From Colwellia sp. MB3u-45 (GTDB lineage Bacteria; Pseudomonadota; Gammaproteobacteria; Enterobacterales; Alteromonadaceae), in assembly GCF_014077005.1 (NCBI RefSeq), contig NZ_JACGVC010000044.1, positions 310,001 through 374,000 of the forward strand: a stretch of 64,000 nt of DNA. The letters are read 5' to 3'. Every line of letters starts with the position of its first letter. The first letter of the stretch is position 1. The notes beneath the pieces are model-generated. The model saw only the letters and a list, made by a program, of their open reading frames with translations. It was not told the DNA's origin and did no database searches. This document shows, in pieces, positions 27,120-36,837 of this stretch. Both the position numbers and the translations under genes were made by a program.

Positions 27120-30017
27120 ATGTATAACAATAGCAAAATAGCTAAAGCAGTACGCGTCGCCATGATGTTTGGCGCAGGCGCAGCTGCTGCAATTTCAGCA
27201 CCTGCATTTTCAGCAGAAGATGAATCAGCTGAAAGTGTAGAGCGTATTGAAGTAACAGGTTCTCGTATTAAGCGTGCTGATATGGAAGGTGCAAATCCTG
27301 TCCAAGTTATCACTCGCCAAGACCTTGTTGCATCAGGTATCACTAATATGGGTGATATCTTACGAGAAATTCCATCTGTAGCTGGTGCCGCAACTAACAC
27401 CGCGATCAATAACGGTGGTTCAGGTGCCATTCGTGTTTCATTACGTGGTTTAGGTTCTCCTCGTACATTGGTACTTTTAAATGGCCGCCGTATGGTTGCC
27501 TCTGGTACTGGTGCAAACAGTTCAGTTGATTTAAGTACTATCCCAACTGCCATTGTAAAACGTGTTGAAGTTTTAAAAGATGGCGCGTCAGCTATCTATG
27601 GATCTGATGCTATCGGTGGTGTTGTAAACATTATCACTCGTGATGACTTTGAAGGCTTCGAATTCAATGCAGGTTATGATATCGGCACTGAAGAGTGGGA
27701 TGGCGAAACCAAAAATATGGATTTAACCATAGGTTTTTCAAGCGATAAAGGTAATGCTGTTGTAAATGCATACTATGTTCAGCAGGGCGCACAATGGTCT
27801 GGCGATCGTGATTGGTCTAAATTCGATTATGGTATGAATGCAGATGGCGAACTTATTCCAGGGGGCTCTTCGGCTCCACCATGGGGACGTTACAACGGTG
27901 TAAACTCAGCTAACCCAGATAACTTTACTCAACTTCGTTTAGATGAAGATGGCAACCCTGATTTAGATACAGATGGTAACCAACAATTTGACTTACCTAC
28001 AGGTACTTGTAACTCATTTACTCACGGCGCAGCAAATGGTCCAGGTCAATCTGATCCTTCTAACCCAGCAAATGCTACGGGTTATGATTGTTGGGATTGG
28101 GATAAAGATACTTACAACTTCGCACCAGCTAACTATCACTTAACGCCACAAGAGCGTTACGGTATTTATGCTTCAGGCTCTTATGAAATCACTGATACTG
28201 TTCGTGTATTTACTGAATTAAGCTTTAACCGTCGTACTTCTAAAACAAAACTAGCACCGTTGCCATTAGCACCATTAGCATTTTTTGGCTGGGGTGATGC
28301 AACTTACTCTGCAGACAACTACTACAATCAACAATTTGGTCCAAAAGACAAAAATGGCGATACAGTAGATATTGCTGATTGGCGTCGTCGTATGGTTGAA
28401 ACAGGTGGACGTGATTCACAATTCCGCGTTGAAACGGTACGTGCTATGATTGGTATGGACGGTGAATTTGACAATGGTTGGGGCTGGGAAGCAAGTTACA
28501 TTTTTGGTCGTAACGATTCAGCAACACAAGGTGCTGGCGGTGTAAACTTTGAAAAAGTTAGCGCAGCTGTTGGTCCATCTTTTATGGATGACCTTGGTAA
28601 TGTAGTTTGTGGTACTGAAGCTGCTCCAATTGCGGGCTGTGTATCATTAAATACCTTCGGTACTCCTGGTACAGATGGCGAAATTAGCCAAGAAATGATG
28701 GATTATATGTTGTTTGAAGCACATGATGTGGGTTCTAACGAACAGCAAATCATGTCTGCAAGTATCTTTGGTGATGCGTTTGAATTACCCGCTGGTACTG
28801 TAGGTTTCGCATTAGGTGTTGAACATCGTGAAGAAAAAGGTGCTGATTTTCCTGACGCGCTAATTGCTTTAGGTATTACATCTGGCTCATCGCGTACATC
28901 AACGGTAGGTAGCTACGAAGTAGATGAAGTATTCCTGGAAACTAATGTTCCACTATTAAGTGGTGTTGTTGGCGCTGAAGTATTAGAAGTTGATTTAGCG
29001 GTTCGTTACTCTGACTACAATACATTTGGTGATACAACTAACCACAAAATTGGTGTTCGTTGGGTTCCATTTGATGGACTAATGGTACGTGGTACATCAT
29101 CAACAGCATTCCGTGCTCCATCTACATCTGACCTGTTTGCTGGTTCTTCAGACAACAGTCCAGAAGTAGTTGATCCTTGTAACACAAACCCAACAGCATT
29201 CTGTATTGCTGATGGTGTTCCTGCTGCCGGTTTCGAACCCATTGGTGACCAATTATCTTCAACGCGTGGTGGTAGTCAAGATTTACAACCAGAAGAAGCT
29301 GATATCTTTACCGCTGGTATTGTATATAGCCCTGATTTCGTAGAAGGTTTGTCATTAACTTTAGATTACTGGAATATCGAAATTACGAGTGCAATTAGTA
29401 CGTTAGGTGAGCAGTTAATTCTAGATAGCTGTGCAGCAACTGGCGAGCATTGTGATAAAATTATACGTTTCGGTGCTGATAGCACACTTTACGGTAACTC
29501 AATTGACATTGATGACCGCACAACTAACGTTGGTGGTGTTGACTCATCTGGTTACGATTTTAACATTCGTTACTCTACAGACCTTGAAGGTGGCACGATA
29601 ACTTACAACGTTGACACGACTTATTATGATACATATGATATTACACAAGCCAATGGTGATGTAATTGAGAATGCGGGTTATTTTTACCGCAATAGTGGTG
29701 ATGGTAACTTCCCTGAATGGAAAACAAATGCTGACGTTCGCTACACAAGCGATGATTGGTCTGCAGCATGGTCAGTTCGTTACATTGGTGAAGTAGATGA
29801 ACCATTTGACGGTGACTTCCGTACTATTGATGCTCAAATTATTAATGATGCACGCTTTAGTTACTTCATGGATAACATGACGGCAACTATTGGTCTGAAT
29901 AACATATTTGATGAAGATCCTCCGTATGCAGATACTGGCTTCAACGATAATACAGACCCGCGTACTTATAACACGTCAGGTCGTCACGTTTACGTAACTT
30001 TAGGATTAGCTTTTTAA
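27120..30017 (+). CDS. TonB-dependent outer-membrane receptor, copy 2
   Basis: Paralogue of the receptor at 22770, 965 residues from the ATG at 27120 (CAGGGAG upstream). Signal peptide, plug and the C-terminal third of the barrel are nearly identical to copy 1. The clearest difference is around residues 245-300. There copy 2 carries an Asp-rich insertion (LDEDGNPDLDTDGNQQFD), whereas copy 1 has a shorter FRGFDEDADGCTDF; both keep a pair of cysteines. The variable part should be an extracellular loop, so the two receptors may differ in ligand. It ends YVTLGLAF and is followed by the same terminator. Confidence 0.93.
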   Translation: MYNNSKIAKAVRVAMMFGAGAAAAISAPAFSAEDESAESVERIEVTGSRIKRADMEGANPVQVITRQDLVASGITNMGDILREIPSVAGAATNTAINNGGSGAIRVSLRGLGSPRTLVLLNGRRMVASGTGANSSVDLSTIPTAIVKRVEVLKDGASAIYGSDAIGGVVNIITRDDFEGFEFNAGYDIGTEEWDGETKNMDLTIGFSSDKGNAVVNAYYVQQGAQWSGDRDWSKFDYGMNADGELIPGGSSAPPWGRYNGVNSANPDNFTQLRLDEDGNPDLDTDGNQQFDLPTGTCNSFTHGAANGPGQSDPSNPANATGYDCWDWDKDTYNFAPANYHLTPQERYGIYASGSYEITDTVRVFTELSFNRRTSKTKLAPLPLAPLAFFGWGDATYSADNYYNQQFGPKDKNGDTVDIADWRRRMVETGGRDSQFRVETVRAMIGMDGEFDNGWGWEASYIFGRNDSATQGAGGVNFEKVSAAVGPSFMDDLGNVVCGTEAAPIAGCVSLNTFGTPGTDGEISQEMMDYMLFEAHDVGSNEQQIMSASIFGDAFELPAGTVGFALGVEHREEKGADFPDALIALGITSGSSRTSTVGSYEVDEVFLETNVPLLSGVVGAEVLEVDLAVRYSDYNTFGDTTNHKIGVRWVPFDGLMVRGTSSTAFRAPSTSDLFAGSSDNSPEVVDPCNTNPTAFCIADGVPAAGFEPIGDQLSSTRGGSQDLQPEEADIFTAGIVYSPDFVEGLSLTLDYWNIEITSAISTLGEQLILDSCAATGEHCDKIIRFGADSTLYGNSIDIDDRTTNVGGVDSSGYDFNIRYSTDLEGGTITYNVDTTYYDTYDITQANGDVIENAGYFYRNSGDGNFPEWKTNADVRYTSDDWSAAWSVRYIGEVDEPFDGDFRTIDAQIINDARFSYFMDNMTATIGLNNIFDEDPPYADTGFNDNTDPRTYNTSGRHVYVTLGLAF

Positions 30018-30043
30018 GTTAGTTTTAGTTAAGTAAAATCATA

Positions 30044-30076
30044 AAAGCCATTGAGAACGACTCAATGGCTTTTTTA
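30044..30076 (+). terminator. Terminator after receptor gene 2
   Basis: Identical stem-loop to that after receptor gene 1 (GCCATTGAG, loop AACGA, CTCAATGGC, T-run). Confidence 0.9.
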
Positions 30077-30230
30077 TTTTCTTTATTAGGTATTTTAAAC
30101 CACAGCAATTGAGCAGTAATTTAATGCAATTGGTATAAGTCTGTCCTGTTCACTCCGAACATACTACAACCAAGGTATTTATCTTTCTGTTTTTCTTTTA
30201 TTTTCGATAAACAATCAACCAATAGACAAA

Positions 30231-30537
30231 TAAACTAACTATGTTATAAACTGAATTTATTAAGAATAAGGGGCGATACCGAAAAGAGTCAAGCTGACAT
30301 CCGCGGGGAGTATAAGTATATGGAATAGCATTTCAGCTTTGTTGGTTTTCTTTACTTATTTAGGTGCTTCTCCATCGAATTGTAACAACCTTATTTCAAA
30401 CCATGCTATCGACACATTGAAGCATAAAATATCCCTAACTACTCAATAGTTAAGGATTAGCTTTCTGCAGAAGCTACTTAAGCTTTATTTAGCAATCACA
30501 TTACTATGTAAATTATAATCTAGCACTTATTCAATCG
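30231..30537. other. Intergenic, nothing recognised
   Basis: Sequence beyond the end of the duplicated unit, with no reading frame or repeat that I can support. Confidence 0.5.
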
Positions 30538-30819
30538 CTAAATTGTTGAACCAGCGCTAGTTTGGGCTTTACTTTCTTGTGATCTAAGCGCTTCTTGGTT
30601 TCTTCTTCTTACTTCGTCAGCCAATTCTTTCGACATACAACTGCGTTTTTTTCTATGGCTTCCTGTCGTAGCTCTATACTCACATACCATATTTTTATCA
30701 TTTGCCATCTTGGTATATTTATCATCATTTTCTTTAGATTTATCAGCATAGCCTGACTGGCTTGAACTACAAGCGGCAAGTAATATGGTAATGCTAATTA
30801 GTGTTGTTTTTTTTAACAT
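30538..30819 (-). CDS. Small lipoprotein, unknown function
   Basis: 93 residues from the ATG at 30819 (MLKKTTLISITILLAACSSS), a clear lipoprotein signal with lipobox LAAC; an in-frame start four codons upstream is less likely. The mature part has a charged stretch, then CEYRATTGSHRKKRSC with two cysteines spaced as in other short gammaproteobacterial lipoproteins (C...TGSR...C). A charged helix SKELADEVRRRNQEAL follows. No function is known. It is isolated, with spacers on both sides. Confidence 0.75.
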   Translation of the reverse strand: MLKKTTLISITILLAACSSSQSGYADKSKENDDKYTKMANDKNMVCEYRATTGSHRKKRSCMSKELADEVRRRNQEALRSQESKAQTSAGSTI

Positions 30820-31149
30820 TTTGAGCTCCATTGTTATATTTTATGAGTAACGACTGCTTTGTAACCTACTAAATTATTAAACTGATAACCAAACAGCCTG
30901 ATTTTACAAACTATATCTTAGCAAATGCTGCAAACGGCATTATTAGTAAGTTGTACGTGTTTCATTAAATTTCTTTATTAGTACTTTGCAAGATAACCTA
31001 AATTATAATTTTCACTATAAATATGTATATAATGATTTTGTAACAAATGATATAAATCCAAAATAATATGAAATTTTCTATCCAGATGATTAACAAAGAT
31101 TATTTTGATCCTTAAATAATAAGGTAGCATAGCGTAATAGGCAATATTT
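30820..31149. other. Intergenic, nothing recognised
   Basis: AT-rich spacer between the lipoprotein gene and the methyltransferase pseudogene; no supported feature. Confidence 0.5.
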
Positions 31150-32325
31150 AAAAAAGGTAGAGATTTATATGAAAGTTACGCCTACGCTCATAGAGATCCG
31201 TTTGACGAAATCCGTCGATTAGTTGAAGTAGGTATTGAAGGCCTTAATTGGATCCATTTCTATTGCTTTAAAGGCGGCTGTGATTTTAATCAATTAAGAG
31301 TGTTAGTCGCTGGCAGCGGGAACAGGAGATTCCGATATTTTTTAGTGGAATAATTAAAAGATAACACGGCAGAAATTTGACCAATATAAACTGGTTGCAT
31401 GGCTCACTACTCTTATTTATTGGGATATAGGTAATTTTTACTACATAGGTTGAGCAGGTGTATTACATCATTTAGACGAGCAATTGTTAGGTCTACACTC
31501 ACTTAAAAATTTGTTGAATGACTCAGGTGCAATGGGTTTGATGGTATAAGGAAATATGGACGCACTGGCGTTTATCAAATGCAGCAGTTAATGAGAATGA
31601 TTAACGCGGATGAAGAATATTTGCCTAATAGGTGACAAATACTAAAAGAATATTGGAAAATATCCCAGAAACTAATTGGTTTTCCCATAATGAAAAATTT
31701 ATCGTTGATCATATTAAATGTGAAGATAATGGCTTAGTACATTTATTGTTGCATGAACAATACTGTGCTTATAGCATTTTAGAAGTTTATCAGTTGCTAA
31801 AACAGTTGGGGTTGCAGTTTGTAGAGCTCAATGATGGTAAGTTGAGAACGTCCTACCGGCCAGAGCAATATATTACCGACAATAACTTGCTTAAAGAGAT
31901 TAAACAGCGACCGATAAAAGAGCAGCACGGCATTGCTGAGTTGCTAGTGGGCGCTTTTAAAAATCATGAGTACTATGCCTCAGTAGGTGTTGATACAAAG
32001 GTAAGTTTTTCCACGTTGTCCAATCTACCATTCTTTTTTCCTGAGAACCTTTATGAAATCTAGGTAGTCAACTAGCAGAAGCTATGTTGGCAAACGCCAA
32101 TAAATCTATTTTGATGAAACATATCAGCGGATTTAAGTTTGATCTATCCGCGTCACAGTTAGACTATTTAATATTTAAAAATATTGATGGTAAAAGACAC
32201 TACAAGTTCTTTTTGATCAGGTTAGACAAGAACTGAAGGATCAATCCTTAGACAATAATCAGTTAATAGAATACTTTTCTCAGTGTATTAAACAATTTCA
32301 ACAACTCGACTGGATACTGTTATGA
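31150..32325 (+). pseudogene. Heavily decayed class I SAM-dependent methyltransferase
   Basis: Pieces in all three frames assemble into one protein: DLYESYAYAHRDPFDEIRRL, then FNQLRVLVAGSG. After a shift, AGTGDSDIF (SAM-binding motif I) leads to E-stop-LKDNTAEI, where CAA has become TAA. AGVLHHLDEQLLGLHSLKNL and DSGAMGLMV follow, then RKYGRTGVYQMQQLMRMINA. The longest intact piece, 31632-32063, gives TKRILENIPETNWFSHNEKF to FFPENLYEI. The tail SQLAEAMLANANKSILMKHI through QLIEYFSQCIKQFQQLDWIL ends at a TGA at 32323. Several stops and frameshifts are needed, so it is inactive; target unknown. Confidence 0.8.
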
Positions 32326-33153
32326 GCAAGCTAATTTGAATTTTGGTTAAGCGAACTTACCTGAATACCTATTTCTTGATGTTAAGCAAGCTTTTTTTTG
32401 ATTGTAATAGTGCGTAATTACGTCTTAAAAATGACTACCTCACTAAAATTCGTAATTGGGATTGAAACAATTAGTGCCTCGTTATTTTAGGCGATTACAA
32501 ATAGTTTATTCAAATAGTTGGAAAGTAAAAGTTGTTTAATTAAACTGCTAGTTTTGTATCGCTTAACTTGTGCATTTTTAGGAGATTGTCATATACTTTT
32601 ATAGTAAAAAAGAATACCTAATTAATACCACTTTATGACAGCTTATTATCTAAGGCATTTGCTAGTCTTTTGGTTGGCTCAGTCTTACTTGTGATTAAAT
32701 TATAAGCTGACCTAACTCGCATAATTTAGGGCAGGCGTTGATGAACGCCATATAGCTTGCATATTTATAATGTTATATATTTGTTCATTTAAAAACCAAA
32801 ATGGCAAAATTAAACTGCATTTAGATAATAAAGTTTGACTTACTACGAAAGAGTTAGTAAAACATGAACAGCACATATTTTTACAATAATGAGGCCTTCT
32901 GTAACATCGATTAAATTAATAATTTTCTGCATTAAATGAATATATTGTTAAATTATCGTTACAAAAAAATTTACTTCACTCTTTAAAAGCGAAATAAATG
33001 GTCTTTTTATTGTACTTAGTTGACAGTTAGGCTGTCGTCTGGGAATATTGTCGTAGTTTTATTTTAGAATAATAAAACTTTAAATGGCAGATTATTAAAT
33101 TTGCGTTAACAATAAAGTTTGTTATCAAAATTCAATAGCAATGGTTGGGAACT
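32326..33153. other. Intergenic upstream of the Ton operon
   Basis: No gene. A candidate promoter element TTGACA at 33020-33025 overlaps an inverted repeat GACAG-TTAGG-CTGTC (33021-33035), about 120 bases before the first Ton gene. The -10 at the right distance (GAATAT) is poor, so this is tentative. Confidence 0.4.
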
Positions 33154-33933
33154 ATGTCCAAATTAAGCAAGAAAAGCCTTATCGCAACGACGATAATTGG
33201 CGCACTAGCATTTTCAGCAAGCAACTTCGCTGCTGCAGATGCATTAACAGATCTACAAAAAGCAGAAGCTCAAATTTTTAAAGCTTCAAGTCAATCACAA
33301 AGCAAAATAGACAACATTTACGGACAAACTCAAGAGCTACTAGCTGAGTACCGTAATACAGTCGATGAAGCTGACGTGTTAAACGGTTATAACGATCATG
33401 TTCAACTTATGGTTGATGATCAAGAAGCTAATATTAAATCATTACAAAAACAAATTGCTGGTATAGATAAAACCAAGCAAGGCGTTGTACCATTGATGTA
33501 CAAAATGATTGACACATTAGAGAAGTTTGTTGACCTTGATGTTCCTATGAACATTGATGCACGTAAAGAGCGTATTGCTGGTTTACGTGATGTAATGGGT
33601 GATTCAGATGTATCAGTATCTGAACAGTTTCGTTTAGTGCTTGAAGCATACGAAATTGAAGCCAGTTACGGCACCATATTCGGTGTGTATCAAGGTGAGC
33701 TTGACTTAGGTGATCGTATGATCACTGTTGATTTTGTTCATATGGGTCGTATTTCATTTGTTGCTCAATCTCTTGACATGAAAAACTCTTGGGTTTGGAA
33801 TAATGAAAAACGTGGTTGGGATGCTTTAGGTGACGAATACTTGAAACCAGTGACTGATGCCGTTCGTATGGCTCGTAAGCAATTACCACTTGATCTAGCT
33901 AAACTACCCGTATTTGCAGCAGGAGCAGAATAA
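33154..33933 (+). CDS. DUF3450 periplasmic protein of the Ton system
   Basis: 259 residues from the ATG at 33154 (a TTG at 33145 is in frame but has no merit). The signal peptide is MSKLSKKSLIATTIIGALAF with cleavage near NFAAA. It is followed by a long coiled coil (about 30-115) and a compact C-terminal domain with YGTIFGVYQGELDLGDRMI and WVWNNEKRGWDALG. The family is consistently encoded just before a TtpC-like ExbB in marine gammaproteobacteria and is presumed to assist TonB energy transfer. Its stop overlaps the next ATG (TAATG). Confidence 0.85.
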   Translation: MSKLSKKSLIATTIIGALAFSASNFAAADALTDLQKAEAQIFKASSQSQSKIDNIYGQTQELLAEYRNTVDEADVLNGYNDHVQLMVDDQEANIKSLQKQIAGIDKTKQGVVPLMYKMIDTLEKFVDLDVPMNIDARKERIAGLRDVMGDSDVSVSEQFRLVLEAYEIEASYGTIFGVYQGELDLGDRMITVDFVHMGRISFVAQSLDMKNSWVWNNEKRGWDALGDEYLKPVTDAVRMARKQLPLDLAKLPVFAAGAE

Positions 33934-35276
33934 TGAAAAAAGTTATTAATTTCGTATTATTTGCTGCTTCAATGACAGTAGCAGCTTCAGCATCAGCTAA
34001 TCAGTTAGATGACTTATTAAAACAAGTTAAAAATGACCGTATTTCTGAAGCTAAAATTGATAAAAAACGTGAAGCGGAATTTATTTCTGCGCGTTCTGAC
34101 AAGCAATCTTTATTGAACACAGCTAAAACAGAACTAGCAAATCAACAAGCACGAAACAAACGTTTGACAAAAGAGTATGCCGCTAATGAAATTACTTTAG
34201 CGCAAAAATCTGTAGAGTTAGACAATGCCCAAGGTACTTTAGGTGAAATGTTCGGTGTAAGTCGTGCCGCTGCAGCTAATGCTTATGGTTCAATTGTAAC
34301 GTCAATTGTTTCAGCTGAATACCCAGGTCGTGGTAACACGTTAGACAAGATTGCTAATTCAAAAGCTATCCCTGAACTTGAGCAGCTTGAAGAATTATGG
34401 TTTGCTCTGCAAACTGAAATGACTCAGTCAGGTGAAGTATCTAAGTTTACTACAGAAGTAACTAACTTAGATGGTTCAAAGTCTACTGAATCAGTAACAC
34501 GTGTTGGTACTTTCAACTTAGTATCTGAAAACGGTTACTTAAACTATAATGATGAAGTTGGTCAAGTACAGCCACTAGCTAAGCAACCTGCTGGTTATAT
34601 CACTGATACTGCGATTTCTTTCTTTGGTGAAACTGCTGGTTTCTCACCTCTTTATGTTGATCCATCTCGTGGTGCTATCTTAACGCTTGAAACGCGTAAG
34701 AAAACATTGATGGAATTCTACCATGAAGGTAAAGAAGTAGGCTATGCCATCACTGTATTACTATTCTTTGGTCTTCTTATTGCTTTAGAGCGTATGATTG
34801 TTCTTGGCAGCATGAGTTCTAAAATCCGCGCTCAAGAGAAGAATCTTGAACAGCCAAACGACAATAACCCACTGGGTCGCTTGTTAAAAGTTTACTTTGA
34901 CAACAAAGCTGTTGATGCGGAAACACTTGAACTTAAACTTGACGAAGCTATATTACGCGAAACACCTAAAGTTGACCGTGGTATTAACTTAATCAAAATG
35001 TTCGCTGCAATTGCACCACTAATGGGTCTATTAGGTACAGTAATCGGTATGATTATGACGTTCCAAACGATTACATTATACGGTACAGGTGACCCGAAAA
35101 TTATGGCGGGTAACATCTCTCTAGCACTTGTAACAACTGCCCTAGGTTTGATTTGTGCATTGCCATTAATCTTAATCCACAGTGTTGTTGCTGGTAAAAG
35201 TAAATCTGTATTGCAAAAGCTAGACGAGCAAAGTGCTGGCTTGATCGCTGCTATTGCAGAGAAGGAGTCTAAATAA
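33933..35276 (+). CDS. TtpC-like MotA/TolQ/ExbB proton-channel protein
   Basis: 447 residues. A signal-like N-terminus (MKKVINFVLFAASMTVAASA) is followed by a periplasmic coiled-coil region (about 25-110) and a mixed domain to about 260. Three membrane helices make the ExbB domain (about 265-440), with LMGLLGTVIGMIMTFQTITL as the signature. This architecture is that of TtpC, the fourth component of the Vibrio TonB2 system. It is coupled to both neighbours by TAATG overlaps. Confidence 0.88.
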   Translation: MKKVINFVLFAASMTVAASASANQLDDLLKQVKNDRISEAKIDKKREAEFISARSDKQSLLNTAKTELANQQARNKRLTKEYAANEITLAQKSVELDNAQGTLGEMFGVSRAAAANAYGSIVTSIVSAEYPGRGNTLDKIANSKAIPELEQLEELWFALQTEMTQSGEVSKFTTEVTNLDGSKSTESVTRVGTFNLVSENGYLNYNDEVGQVQPLAKQPAGYITDTAISFFGETAGFSPLYVDPSRGAILTLETRKKTLMEFYHEGKEVGYAITVLLFFGLLIALERMIVLGSMSSKIRAQEKNLEQPNDNNPLGRLLKVYFDNKAVDAETLELKLDEAILRETPKVDRGINLIKMFAAIAPLMGLLGTVIGMIMTFQTITLYGTGDPKIMAGNISLALVTTALGLICALPLILIHSVVAGKSKSVLQKLDEQSAGLIAAIAEKESK

Positions 35277-35800
35277 TGTTATTCCTGATAGAGCTTTGGG
35301 AATCTGTCAGGAGTTTTATTGCGACTGGCGGTAACGTATTGTACGTTGTTGCCTTCGCACTCTTATTGATGTGGATAATGATGATAGAGCGTTATTGGTT
35401 CCTATCTAAAATCTATCCTAAAATGAAAGACGATATTGTCGGACGTTGGGATGCAAGAGAAGATACTACTTCTTGGTATGCACATCGAATTAGAGATACT
35501 TGGATCTCCGAAGCGACAGAACTACTAGAGCAACGTATGCTCACAATTAGAACCTTGGTGGCAATGTGTCCACTAATTGGTTTACTTGGTACCGTAACCG
35601 GCATGATCGGTGTGTTTGAAGTAATGGCACAACAAGGTACTGGTAATCCGCGTCTGATGGCGTCTGGTATATCAATGGCAACAATTCCGACAATGGCGGG
35701 TATGGTTGCAGCATTATCAGGGGTGTTTTTCAGTTCAAGGTTAGACGCTAAAGTTAAACTAGCAAAGGCTAAACTGGTTGACAGTTTACCTCATCACTAG
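35276..35800 (+). CDS. exbB: ExbB, biopolymer transport proton channel
   Basis: 174 residues, the short TonB2-type ExbB. It has one N-terminal helix (VLYVVAFALLLMWIMMIERY) and two C-terminal helices with CPLIGLLGTVTGMIGVFEVM and MATIPTMAGMVAALSGVFF. It forms the proton channel with ExbD that energises TonB. The start overlaps the stop of the TtpC-like gene. It is a second ExbB-domain protein in the same operon, as expected of TonB2 systems. Confidence 0.92.
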   Translation: MLFLIELWESVRSFIATGGNVLYVVAFALLLMWIMMIERYWFLSKIYPKMKDDIVGRWDAREDTTSWYAHRIRDTWISEATELLEQRMLTIRTLVAMCPLIGLLGTVTGMIGVFEVMAQQGTGNPRLMASGISMATIPTMAGMVAALSGVFFSSRLDAKVKLAKAKLVDSLPHH

Positions 35801-35812
35801 AGAGATATTCGA

Positions 35813-36214
35813 ATGGCACGTAAACGTATTCGTGAGGACGAAGAAGCAGTTATAGATATGACACCGATGCTTGACATCGTATTCATTATGCTGATTTTCT
35901 TTATCGTAACTACTTCTTTTGTTAAAGAAGCTGGTATTGAAGTTAATAAACCTAAAGCGGCAAATCAATCGAAACAAAAGTCAGCTAATATCTTTGTGGC
36001 AATTAAAGATAATGGTGAAATTTGGTTAGATAAGCGTCGTGTTGATGTTGAACGCGTAGCGGCCAATATTGAAAAATTATTGGCTGAGCAACCAACTGAT
36101 GTTGTAATCATTCAAGCTGACAAAGACGCTAAACATGGTGTAGTTGTTAAAGTAATGGATGCAATTAAAGAAGCGGGCATAGACAGAATATCTATCGCTG
36201 CAGCTAAGGGGTAG
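35813..36214 (+). CDS. exbD: ExbD, biopolymer transport protein
   Basis: 133 residues with a single N-terminal membrane anchor. The key proton-carrying aspartate is in IDMTPMLDIVFIMLIFFIV. The periplasmic domain includes VVIQADKDAKHGVVVKVMDA. It follows exbB by 12 bases. Confidence 0.94.
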   Translation: MARKRIREDEEAVIDMTPMLDIVFIMLIFFIVTTSFVKEAGIEVNKPKAANQSKQKSANIFVAIKDNGEIWLDKRRVDVERVAANIEKLLAEQPTDVVIIQADKDAKHGVVVKVMDAIKEAGIDRISIAAAKG

Positions 36215-36217
36215 TTT

Positions 36218-36835
36218 ATGGTTCGCTTTTTAGTATCTATACTACTAGGCGCGGCAGTAACATTTGCTTTGTTTTCTTTTATGGCCTTCCTTGTTTCTAG
36301 CGGTGATAGAACCAAGGAAGTAGGATTAGAGAATATCATTGTAGAAGTTAATACGACGCCACCTAAGTCAGCTGCTGAACGCCGTCAACGTGTTCCGCCG
36401 CCGCCGCCGCCGCCGCCTAAAACGCCACCTAAGCCTCAAGCTCCAGAGCCTGAAGCTAATAACGACGCGGGTGGATTAACGTTTAATATGCCTGGTGTAC
36501 AGTTAGCCGGAGCAAATGCAGGTATTTCTGCACCTGGTGCTGGTTTCGGTCGTGACGGAGATGCAACACCAATAGTTCGTATTGAGCCTAAATACCCAAT
36601 ACAAGCTGCTCGTGATGGTAAAGAAGGTTGGGTTACGCTTTCATTTACTATCAATGAAATTGGTGGTGTTGAAGATGTTGATGTCATTGAAGCAGAGCCA
36701 AGACGTGTTTTCGACAGAGAAGCTAAACGTGCTTTGCGAAAATGGAAATACAAACCAAAAGTTGTTGATGGCAAAGCTATGAGACAAACAGGTTTGACCG
36801 TACGACTTGACTTTAAAATGGATGGAGGGAATTAG
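36218..36835 (+). CDS. tonB: TonB, energy transducer
   Basis: 205 residues. One membrane helix (FLVSILLGAAVTFALFSFMA) precedes a proline-rich periplasmic spacer (eight prolines in a row, then KTPPKPQAPEPE). A C-terminal TonB domain follows with PKYPIQAARDGKEGWVTLSF and ALRKWKYKPKVVDGKAMRQT. It contacts the TonB box of outer-membrane receptors. The spacer is short, typical of TonB2. Confidence 0.94.
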   Translation: MVRFLVSILLGAAVTFALFSFMAFLVSSGDRTKEVGLENIIVEVNTTPPKSAAERRQRVPPPPPPPPKTPPKPQAPEPEANNDAGGLTFNMPGVQLAGANAGISAPGAGFGRDGDATPIVRIEPKYPIQAARDGKEGWVTLSFTINEIGGVEDVDVIEAEPRRVFDREAKRALRKWKYKPKVVDGKAMRQTGLTVRLDFKMDGGN

Positions 36836-36837
36836 TA

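Larger units (their letters stand above)
26744..30230 (+). repeat. Duplicated unit, copy 2
   Basis: Second copy of the unit at 22310-25785, covering leader, receptor gene, terminator and tail up to AACCAATAGA. The coding part is 96 bases longer than in copy 1. Confidence 0.85.

Noticed and set aside
32458-32468. GGGATTGAAAC, resembling the end of some CRISPR repeats
   Set aside because: It occurs once; no repeated units or spacers of even length surround it and no cas genes are present.
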